Shown here one piece after another: positions 7,920-14,615 of a stretch of DNA of 22,877 nt (positions are counted from its first letter, which is position 1; every line of letters begins with the position of its first letter). The notes beneath the pieces were generated by a model, which was given only the letters and a program-made list of their open reading frames with translations, made no database searches and was not told the origin of the DNA. Origin of the DNA: an uncultured Clostridia bacterium (lineage in GTDB: Bacteria > Bacillota > Clostridia > TANB77 > CAG-508). Position numbers and translations under genes: made by a program. The stretch covers positions 1 through 22,877 of the forward strand of contig CANRGM010000008.1 in assembly GCA_947630155.1 (NCBI GenBank), read 5' to 3'.

Positions 7920-9770
7920 TTACTCCTCCACTTCATCAAACTGAGAATTATACAAATTAGCATAAAATCCATTTTGATTAAGTAACTGCTCATGTGTGCC
8001 TTGCTCAACAATATCTCCATTATTCATAACCAAAATTAAATCAGCATTTTTTATAGTAGATAATCTATGTGCAATTATAAAACTGGTTCTCCCTTTCATA
8101 AGTTCATCCATTGCAGATTGGATTTGAAGTTCAGTTATGGTATCTATTGAACTAGTTGCTTCATCTAGAATTAGTATTTTAGGATTAGCTAAAATTACAC
8201 GAGCTATTGTTAATAATTGTTTTTGCCCCTGAGAAATATTACTTGTTTCTTCATTAATTTGCATATTATATGCATTAGGTAATGTTTTTATAAAGTGATG
8301 CACATGTGCTGCCTTAGCAGCTTCAATAACTTCAGAATCTGTTGCATCTTGCCTACTATATCTGATATTATCTTTTATAGTACCATTAAATAACCATGTA
8401 TCTTGTAAAACCATACCAAATAATTTTCTTATTTCTCCTCTATCAAAACCACTTATATCATGACCATCAATTAAGATTCTTCCAGAATTTAAGTCATAGA
8501 AACGCATCAATAATTTTACTATAGTGGTTTTTCCTGCGCCTGTAGGACCAACAATTGCAATCTTTTGTCCTTCTTTTATATCTGCATTAAAATCATTTAT
8601 TATTATTTTATCAGGATTATATCCAAAATGAACGTTTTCAAATTTAACATTTCCTTTTAAACAATTTATATCTGTTGTATCTGTAATAGTTCTTGTTTCT
8701 TCTGGTTCTTCTAAAAACTCAAAAATTCTTTCAGCAGCTGCTATCATTGATTGTATCATACTAGAAACTTGTGCAACTTGACTTATTGGCTGTGTAAATT
8801 GCTTATTATACTGAATAAATGATTGAATATTACCTACAGTTATTTTACCTTGTATACTTAAATAACCTCCTAATAAAGCAACTGCAACATATCCTATATT
8901 TCCTATAAAATTCATAATAGGATGCATAAGCCCTGATAAGAATTGTGACTTCCATGCTGATACATATAGTTCATCATTAGATTTTTTAAAATCTTTTACA
9001 GCTTTTTCTTCACCATTAAATACTTTTACTATATTATATCCACCAAATGTTTCTTCAATATTTCCATTAACATGACCTAAATACTCTTGTTGCTTAGCAA
9101 AATATTTTTGTGATCTTTTAACAATGCTTTTCACAGCTAGTGCTGATATTGGTAATATTAATAATGAAACAACTGTCATTAAAACATTCATTGAAAACAT
9201 CATTATTAATATTCCTATTATTGTACATATTGAAGTTATTATTTGAGTAATACTTTGGTTTAAATTCATTCCTAAAGTATCTATATCATTTGTTATAATA
9301 GATAAAACTTCACCATTTGTTTTTTTATCAAAATAATTCATTGGTAAATTATTTATTTTTTTTGCTAAATCATTACGTAATTTATATGTTAATTTCTGTG
9401 AAATTTGTGTCATTGTAATACCTTGAATAAGTGAAAACAAAGCACTTATTATATATAAACAAACAAGAAGTAATAATATTTGTGCTATTTTTTCAAAATT
9501 AATACCACCTGACCCAGAAATTTTACTAACTATTCCCGTATAAATTTCTGTAGTTGCATTTCCCAGTATTCTTGGTCCTACTATTGCAAATACAGTACTT
9601 GCTATTGCAAAGATGATTACAATTATAAGTCCAATTTTATAACGAGACAAATAGTTTTTCATTAATATTTTTAATGTTCCCTTAAAATCTTTTGCCTTTT
9701 CAACTGCCCCCATTCCGCGAGGACCTCCACCTGGTCCTCTCATACGGGCATTTGTTCTACTTTCTGCCAT
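7920..9770 (-). CDS. Heterodimeric ABC exporter, subunit with the intact catalytic glutamate
   Basis: The protein is 616 residues, a half-transporter. A Gly/Arg-rich cytoplasmic start is followed by six membrane helices (about 45-350) and an ATPase domain. Seen in the ATPase: Walker A GPTGAGKT (408-415), Walker B D536 with catalytic E537 (LDEATSSID), and H-loop H568 (IIAHRLST). The ABC signature is the variant ISQGQ (512-516) instead of LSGGQ. That variant pairs in the dimer with the degenerate Walker site of the 759-residue partner encoded just upstream (68 bases apart). This is the pattern of BmrC/BmrD, LmrC/LmrD and TM287/288 multidrug exporters. The substrate is unknown; drugs or lipids are plausible. 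GAGGAGG precedes the ATG. Confidence 0.93.
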   Translation of the reverse strand: MAESRTNARMRGPGGGPRGMGAVEKAKDFKGTLKILMKNYLSRYKIGLIIVIIFAIASTVFAIVGPRILGNATTEIYTGIVSKISGSGGINFEKIAQILLLLVCLYIISALFSLIQGITMTQISQKLTYKLRNDLAKKINNLPMNYFDKKTNGEVLSIITNDIDTLGMNLNQSITQIITSICTIIGILIMMFSMNVLMTVVSLLILPISALAVKSIVKRSQKYFAKQQEYLGHVNGNIEETFGGYNIVKVFNGEEKAVKDFKKSNDELYVSAWKSQFLSGLMHPIMNFIGNIGYVAVALLGGYLSIQGKITVGNIQSFIQYNKQFTQPISQVAQVSSMIQSMIAAAERIFEFLEEPEETRTITDTTDINCLKGNVKFENVHFGYNPDKIIINDFNADIKEGQKIAIVGPTGAGKTTIVKLLMRFYDLNSGRILIDGHDISGFDRGEIRKLFGMVLQDTWLFNGTIKDNIRYSRQDATDSEVIEAAKAAHVHHFIKTLPNAYNMQINEETSNISQGQKQLLTIARVILANPKILILDEATSSIDTITELQIQSAMDELMKGRTSFIIAHRLSTIKNADLILVMNNGDIVEQGTHEQLLNQNGFYANLYNSQFDEVEE

Positions 9771-9787
9771 ATTATAATTCCTCCTCT

Positions 9788-9809
9788 GAAAATACTTATA
9801 GTATTTTTC
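9788..9809 (-). other. Intercistronic hairpin between the two ABC genes
   Basis: GAAAATACT and its near-perfect complement (one extra base) flank a 3-base loop, immediately 5' of the ribosome binding site of the 616-residue subunit. There is no U-run on the minus strand, so it is not a terminator. It could affect mRNA stability or access to the ribosome binding site. Confidence 0.4.
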
Positions 9810-9838
9810 ATGTAAAAACTATCTTAAAAAATTTATTT

Positions 9839-12118
9839 TTATGAATCAAGTTCTTCTTTAGAGAGTTGTGATAATACTATTTGTTTATATATTTCATTAT
9901 TTTTCAATAACTCTTCATGTGTTCCTTTGCCTGATATCTTACCTTCATCTAATACTATAATTTGGTCTGCATTCATAATTGTACTTATTCTTTGTGCAAC
10001 TATAATTACTGTTTTATCACGTGTGACTTCCTCTAATGCTGTTCTTAACTTTAAATCAGTCTTAAAATCAAGAGCAGAAAAACTATCATCAAACACAAAT
10101 ATCTCAGGATCTTTTGCAATTGCTCTTGCTATTGATAAACGTTGTTTCTGTCCACCAGATACATTATTTCCACCTTGTGAAATTGCTGAATTATATTTAT
10201 CAGTTTTACTATAAATAAATTCCTCTGCTTGTGCTATACTAGCGGCTTTAATCATCTTTTCATCAGACATATTTTCATCACTATATTTAATATTTGATTC
10301 AATTGTTCCAGAAAATAACACACCTTTTTGTGGCACAAAACCAATAATGTCTCTTAAATCCTTTTGAGCTACATCTTTTATATTTACACCATCAATTAAA
10401 ATTTCTCCTCCTGTAACATCATAAAACCTTGGTAATAAATTAACAATAGTTGATTTCCCACTACCAGTGCTACCTATAATTGCTGTCACTTCTCCTGGTT
10501 TTGCAGTAAAATCAATATCAGTTAATATCTCAGAATCAGCATCTGGATATCTAAAAGAAACATTTTTAAATTCAACTAATCCCTTTTTATTTGGATCAAA
10601 TTTTTTAATATTTTTACTATCTTTAATTAGGACATCTGTTTCCAATACCTCTGTAACACGGTTAGCAGAAACAGATGCACGAGGCAACATTATTGATAAC
10701 ATTGATATAAACAAGAAAGATATAACAATCTGCATAGTATATTGCATAAAAGTCATAACATTTCCAACCTGCATTATTCCCTTATCAACATTATCGGCAC
10801 CTTCCCAAATTATCAATAAACTTATACTATTCATTATAAACATTAAAGTTGGCATCATAAAACTCATAGTTCTATTAACAAAAATATTAGTTTTTGTTAA
10901 ATCTTTATTTGTATCATCAAACTTATCAGCCTCATATTTTTCTTTATTAAAAGCTCTAATTACTGGTATACCCATTAAAATTTCTCTTGAAACCATATTT
11001 AATTTATCAATTAAACCTTGTAATTTTTTAAATTTAGGCATTGATAAAATAAACAAAGTTCCTATAACAAATATTATTGCTAAAATTGCAACGCCAATTA
11101 TCCAAGCCATAGAATTTTGGCTTTTGGTTAGCACTTTTAAAAAGGCTCCTCCTCCAACAATTGGTGCATATATTACAACTCTAAATAACATTGGAATTAA
11201 ATTCTGAATTTGTTGAATATCATTAGTATTTCTGGTAATTAAAGATGCACTACCAAATTTTCTATATTCAGTGCTAGAAAAAGACAACACTTTTTTAAAA
11301 ACTTTTTCTCTTAATATTTTACCTAAAGTAGCTGCAGTTCTTGCAGATAACAATGTGATTAATATAGCTGAAACCATACTAATAAAAGCAATACCTAGCA
11401 TTTGAAGACCAGAAATTAAAATGTAATTATTCTGCTTTTTATCTAAATTAACCCCTAGCCCTTCATACTCTTTTTGAACTTCTAATATTGCAGTTTGCTC
11501 TATTATACTATCTGGCATTTCTGAATATTTGCTATTTACTTCATTTAATATTTGATTTAGCTGTTCTTCTGGAATAACATTTATTATGGTAAATATATCT
11601 TGATTTAAAAAATCAATATTTGTAGAATTTTCTTCAGTATTATATGAATTATTAGTAGATAAATATGTAAGCATCTGTTCTTTCAAGCTATCAGCTGTTT
11701 CTTTATTTTGAAGCATAGATATAAACATTAATGCTTTACCCATCTCTAAATTCAACTTATTTTGAGTCTCTTCATCAACCTCTTTAATAATATATGTTTC
11801 TTGATTTTCTATATTTGGATATTCCCTTAAATACTTATTATACATCTTCTCTGATAAATTTTCTTTAGAAAATAACTGATAATTCTGATTAAATAATTCG
11901 TCTTCTTGACTAATCAATAACACTCTGTCATAATTTTGCTTTGTTATAACCTCTGGAGCTGAATTTTCTATTCCTTTTTGTTGAATTCCAATATTAACAA
12001 TCTTTGAAGTAAAATCCGGCAAATTCAAATCCGCCATTGCCTGAACACACAACAAAACTATAATAAATACAACAATTAGCCAAGACTTTCTCAAATTGTT
12101 TTTAAGTATCTTAAGCAT
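9839..12118 (-). CDS. Heterodimeric ABC exporter, degenerate-site subunit with large external domain
   Basis: The protein is 759 residues, about 150 longer than a plain half-exporter. The extra length sits between membrane helix 1 (about 13-31) and helix 2 (about 233-257): roughly 200 polar residues that should lie outside the cell. The ATPase has Walker A GSTGSGKS (549-556) and a normal signature VSGGQ. The catalytic Glu after Walker B is Asp (D677-D678 in FVFDDSFSALD) and the H-loop His is Gln (Q709 in VAQRIST). These changes mark the non-hydrolysing site of asymmetric exporters and match the variant signature in the partner gene. It is the first gene of the operon, with GGAGGAG before the ATG and a promoter at 12167-12195. 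No regulator gene is adjacent. Confidence 0.93.
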   Translation of the reverse strand: MLKILKNNLRKSWLIVVFIIVLLCVQAMADLNLPDFTSKIVNIGIQQKGIENSAPEVITKQNYDRVLLISQEDELFNQNYQLFSKENLSEKMYNKYLREYPNIENQETYIIKEVDEETQNKLNLEMGKALMFISMLQNKETADSLKEQMLTYLSTNNSYNTEENSTNIDFLNQDIFTIINVIPEEQLNQILNEVNSKYSEMPDSIIEQTAILEVQKEYEGLGVNLDKKQNNYILISGLQMLGIAFISMVSAILITLLSARTAATLGKILREKVFKKVLSFSSTEYRKFGSASLITRNTNDIQQIQNLIPMLFRVVIYAPIVGGGAFLKVLTKSQNSMAWIIGVAILAIIFVIGTLFILSMPKFKKLQGLIDKLNMVSREILMGIPVIRAFNKEKYEADKFDDTNKDLTKTNIFVNRTMSFMMPTLMFIMNSISLLIIWEGADNVDKGIMQVGNVMTFMQYTMQIVISFLFISMLSIMLPRASVSANRVTEVLETDVLIKDSKNIKKFDPNKKGLVEFKNVSFRYPDADSEILTDIDFTAKPGEVTAIIGSTGSGKSTIVNLLPRFYDVTGGEILIDGVNIKDVAQKDLRDIIGFVPQKGVLFSGTIESNIKYSDENMSDEKMIKAASIAQAEEFIYSKTDKYNSAISQGGNNVSGGQKQRLSIARAIAKDPEIFVFDDSFSALDFKTDLKLRTALEEVTRDKTVIIVAQRISTIMNADQIIVLDEGKISGKGTHEELLKNNEIYKQIVLSQLSKEELDS

Positions 12119-12166
12119 ATTTTTCTTCTCCTCCTCAATCTAATATACTACTATAACAATATTCTA

Positions 12167-12195
12167 ATTCTATCATATTTTACATCAGCCTTCAA
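12167..12195 (-). promoter_or_regulatory. Promoter of the ABC exporter-recG operon
   Basis: On the minus strand TTGAAG (12195-12190), 17 bases, TAGAAT (12172-12167). The start is expected near 12160, giving a leader of about 40 bases. A tandem second ATTCTA (12161-12166) offers an alternative -10. Confidence 0.68.
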
Positions 12196-12250
12196 CAAAT
12201 TTTCGTATTTTTTACACAATTTTCACAATTAGGAAATTTTTGGACATTAT

Positions 12251-12282
12251 TGAGAAATCTGGGAACCTCCCAAAATTTCTCA
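12251..12282. other. Interrupted palindrome upstream of the ABC operon promoter
   Basis: TGAGAAAT (12251-12258) pairs with ATTTCTCA (12275-12282), and the nested TGGG (12260-12263) pairs with CCCA (12269-12272) around a 5-base loop. It is GC-richer than its surroundings and is not followed by a U-run on either strand. It lies between the DUF1292 terminator and the ABC promoter, so an operator for an unlinked regulator or a structured RNA is possible. Confidence 0.55.
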
Positions 12283-12304
12283 GGAACGTCTCCCTACAAA
12301 ACAT

Positions 12305-12336
12305 AAAAAAAATGACTTTCAAAAAAGCCATTTTTT
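12305..12336 (-). terminator. Intrinsic terminator after the DUF1292 gene
   Basis: On the minus strand a 10-base-pair stem (12333-12324 with 12319-12310, one G-U pair) with a TTTG loop is followed by eight U (12312-12305). It closes the ireB-ruvX-DUF1292 run. Confidence 0.85.
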
Positions 12337-12354
12337 CAAAATTGTAGGAATAGT

Positions 12355-12669
12355 TTAATCCACAAAATTAAATTCATCCTTAAATTTTTCTTTAAACATT
12401 TCAAAAACCTTATTTAAAACTTCTTCATCATCAACACTAACATATGATTCTTGTTCTTCATCTTCAGTGTCTTCAAGTTTTAAAATAACAACTTCTTCAG
12501 CTTCCTCCTCATTTTCTTCCTCAACAGGTAAAAGAACAACATATTCTTCACCATCTAATTCTATTAAATCAAGAAATTCAAAAGGAACCTCTTCACCATT
12601 TTCATCATTTAAAATTATAATGTTATCAATTTCCTCTGTTTCTTCATTATTATTAAATTCATCACTCAT
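12355..12669 (-). CDS. DUF1292 family protein (YrzB-like)
   Basis: The protein is 104 residues and strongly acidic. It has the DUF1292 core: a strand-rich half with NIIILNDENGEEVPFEFLDLIELDGEEYVVLLP, written here in full only as a pattern of short strands (IIILND, VPFEFLDLIE, EEYVVLLPV, VVILKLED), then a helix with NKVFEMFKEKF. In Bacillus and many Firmicutes this gene follows yrzL (ireB) and yrrK (ruvX), exactly as here. Function is unknown. I start it at the ATG at 12669, since AAAGGAG lies eight bases before that codon; an ATG six codons upstream overlaps the ribosome binding site. It is 122 bases from ruvX, with possible promoters of its own. Confidence 0.9.
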   Translation of the reverse strand: MSDEFNNNEETEEIDNIIILNDENGEEVPFEFLDLIELDGEEYVVLLPVEEENEEEAEEVVILKLEDTEDEEQESYVSVDDEEVLNKVFEMFKEKFKDEFNFVD

Positions 12670-12693
12670 ATCTAATTCTCCTTTCAAGAAAAT

Positions 12694-12722
12694 ATTTTAT
12701 TTAATAAATATAGTATTTGCAA
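12694..12722 (-). promoter_or_regulatory. Possible proximal promoter of the DUF1292 gene
   Basis: TTGCAA (12722-12717), 17 bases, TAAAAT (12699-12694) on the minus strand. The start would be near 12687, giving a very short leader that still contains the Shine-Dalgarno site. Confidence 0.45.
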
Positions 12723-12766
12723 ATTAATTAATGATATTCATTTTTTACTATTTATTAATCAACTTT

Positions 12767-12795
12767 ATAATACAATATATTTAAAATTAAATCAA
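12767..12795 (-). promoter_or_regulatory. Possible distal promoter of the DUF1292 gene
   Basis: TTGATT (12795-12790, overlapping the ruvX stop), 17 bases, TATTAT (12772-12767) on the minus strand. Together with the proximal site this suggests extra transcription of the last gene of the run. Confidence 0.4.
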
Positions 12796-13214
12796 CCATT
12801 TTTTACTTTATTTGTATAGGTTTCTAAAATATATACAGCAGATAAAGTATCAACTATTCCTTTTTTTCTGTGTTTATTTACATTTAAGTAATTCATAGTT
12901 TTATGAGCTGCAACAGTAGTAAGTCTTTCATCGATTTCTACAATTTTAATTTTATTAAATCTGCACTTTAATTTATGTATAAATTGATTTGTAACTTCTG
13001 CTCTAATAGTTTTCGTGCCATCCATATTAATTGGCATCCCTATCACAAATGTATCTATTTGATACTGGTTTACAAGTTCTTCCAATCGTTTTAAAACTAT
13101 TTTATCATTACCATTATGATGAATGGTTTCAAGTCCCTGTACAGTAATTCCTAGTTCATCTGTAATAGCTATACCAACTCTTGAATCTCCATAATCTATT
13201 CCAAGTTGTCTCAT
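12792..13214 (-). CDS. ruvX: Putative pre-16S rRNA nuclease / Holliday junction resolvase-like RuvX (YqgF)
   Basis: The protein is 140 residues, normal for YqgF, with an RNase H-like fold. The expected acidic residues are all visible: D7 in GIDYGDSRVGIA, E96 in DERLTT, and D122 in VDTLSAVYIL. Family members process the 5' end of 16S rRNA; a Holliday-junction role was proposed earlier. It begins 4 bases after the ireB stop codon, and its only ribosome binding sequence (GGAAGA) lies in the last ireB codons, so the two are probably translationally coupled. Confidence 0.95.
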   Translation of the reverse strand: MRQLGIDYGDSRVGIAITDELGITVQGLETIHHNGNDKIVLKRLEELVNQYQIDTFVIGMPINMDGTKTIRAEVTNQFIHKLKCRFNKIKIVEIDERLTTVAAHKTMNYLNVNKHRKKGIVDTLSAVYILETYTNKVKNG

Positions 13215-13218
13215 AGTA

Positions 13219-13473
13219 TTAATCTTCCAATCCTATATATTCTTTTACCATCTTTTCAAGAAGTTCATCTCTTTCAATTTTTCTAATTAGATTTCTTGCA
13301 TCATTATGGCTTGTAATATAGGTTGGATCTCCAGATAAAATGTAACCAACTATTTGATTTATTGGATTGTATCCTTTTTCTACAAGTGCTTCATAAACCT
13401 TTTGCAAAATTTCTCTTGCTTGAATATTCTTTTCTCTTTCGACTTTAAAACTAACTGTTTCATCAGTAGCCAT
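13219..13473 (-). CDS. ireB: IreB family regulatory phosphoprotein (UPF0297)
   Basis: The protein is 84 residues, almost the whole DUF965/IreB family length. It has the conserved EILQKVYEALVEKGYNPINQIVGYILSGDPTYITSHNDARNLI block (positions about 22-64) and the N-terminal Thr residues (T3, T6). In Enterococcus faecalis, IreB is phosphorylated on Thr by the PASTA kinase IreK and limits cephalosporin resistance. By homology it links PASTA-kinase signalling to the cell envelope. TAGGAGGTG precedes the ATG, and the upstream gene ends 11 bases before it. In Bacillus the upstream neighbour is alaS; here it is the membrane GGDEF-like gene. Confidence 0.95.
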   Translation of the reverse strand: MATDETVSFKVEREKNIQAREILQKVYEALVEKGYNPINQIVGYILSGDPTYITSHNDARNLIRKIERDELLEKMVKEYIGLED

Positions 13474-13484
13474 AATTACACCTC

Positions 13485-14606
13485 CTATAAATAATTTATG
13501 TCACTTTCATTTCGATCTGCTGTTTCCAGATAATCTTCTAATTTAGATGCTACTCCTTCTAATGCAGTACCTTTGTAATATGTTGTTATTGCAACATTTA
13601 TTTTAGGAATTACATACGGAATTTTTTTAGCATTACCTATAGCTTTATAATCTTCTCTAGGTATAACTTTTATTTTTTCAACCTTTCTTTTTATGTCTTT
13701 CATAAATTGTGCAACTCCATCAATATCACTTCCAGAAAATACTATGGCAAATTTTGCACCCATATATCTAACAAAAAAGTACTCGTTTGATAGACTATCT
13801 TTTATTAGATTACTCACTTTAGTTATTACCTCATTACCAGTTTTTCTGCTTACTCTTTCATTTATTTGTTGTAAATTTATTATTTTAAATAAGCATACTG
13901 TTGAAGTTGGATATTTATCTATTGTTGTCCTTGCTTCTGAATATAAATATTCTACCGTTTTTAGCCCAGAATAAGTATCTTCTCTTACTAGATTATTTAT
14001 AATTCTCTGTGTTTCCACTGTTCTTAATACAGCAATTATATTATTTTTTATTACTTCTAACACAGTTGTATCAACATTATCAAATTCATGTGGCATTTGG
14101 CCTTCTATTATCCAATATCCAATATAAATATTGTCTATATACAAGGGAAAAAACATTGCTGATTTTACCCTTGCATATTCCATTTCCAAATATGGTAGTT
14201 TTTCATTTTCACCATTTACAGTTATATATTTTGTTGTTGCAGTTTGAATACTCTCAATAAATACTTTTTCTGATTGAAGTTTCTTTAATGAATCCCAATG
14301 TTTTTCTTCTACATTTGATGCTTTTATTTCATATTCAGACCCATTATATATAACTATTGTTGAATATTTGATTTTATATCTTTCAATTAAGATTTCATTT
14401 ATTTTTTTTATTTTTTCATCTGCTGTAATTTGTTCACTTATTGTATTCATAAAGTCTTGTAGTACATTTAAACTCGTTACTTTTTGATTCGTGTTATTTA
14501 ATGTTTGCAACTTTTTTTTCAAATTTATGTTATATACTACTAATGCAATTGCAATTCCCAGTAGTATCATAACAATTAATATTAATATAATCTTCAAATA
14601 TTTCAC
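13485..14606 (-). CDS. Membrane-anchored GAF plus degenerate GGDEF protein
   Basis: Up to 373 residues: an N-terminal membrane helix (about 3-26), a short coiled segment, a GAF-like sensor domain (about 60-195, with AMFFPLYIDNIYIGYWIIEG) and a GGDEF-like domain (about 205-365). The catalytic loop that should read GGDEF is MGAKF (282-286, in RYMGAKFAIVF). The metal- and substrate-binding Asp/Glu are therefore gone and it should not make c-di-GMP. It may bind nucleotide or act as a protein-interaction module. The GTG at 14606 directly abuts AGAGG. A TTG at 14597, five to six bases after GAGGTG, is an equally good start and removes only three residues. It lies 9 bases after the 1141-residue gene, in the same operon. 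Confidence 0.82.
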   Translation of the reverse strand: MKYLKIILILIVMILLGIAIALVVYNINLKKKLQTLNNTNQKVTSLNVLQDFMNTISEQITADEKIKKINEILIERYKIKYSTIVIYNGSEYEIKASNVEEKHWDSLKKLQSEKVFIESIQTATTKYITVNGENEKLPYLEMEYARVKSAMFFPLYIDNIYIGYWIIEGQMPHEFDNVDTTVLEVIKNNIIAVLRTVETQRIINNLVREDTYSGLKTVEYLYSEARTTIDKYPTSTVCLFKIINLQQINERVSRKTGNEVITKVSNLIKDSLSNEYFFVRYMGAKFAIVFSGSDIDGVAQFMKDIKRKVEKIKVIPREDYKAIGNAKKIPYVIPKINVAITTYYKGTALEGVASKLEDYLETADRNESDINYL

Positions 14607-14615
14607 CTCTACATA

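Noticed and set aside
10467..11207. 246-residue plus-strand frame
   Set aside because: It lies opposite the well-supported ABC transporter gene, has no Shine-Dalgarno site and shows only Ile/Leu-rich antisense composition.
12241..12300. Guanidine-type (mini-ykkC) riboswitch
   Set aside because: There are two tandem hairpins near a multidrug exporter, but the loops are not ACGR and the likely promoter lies downstream of them.
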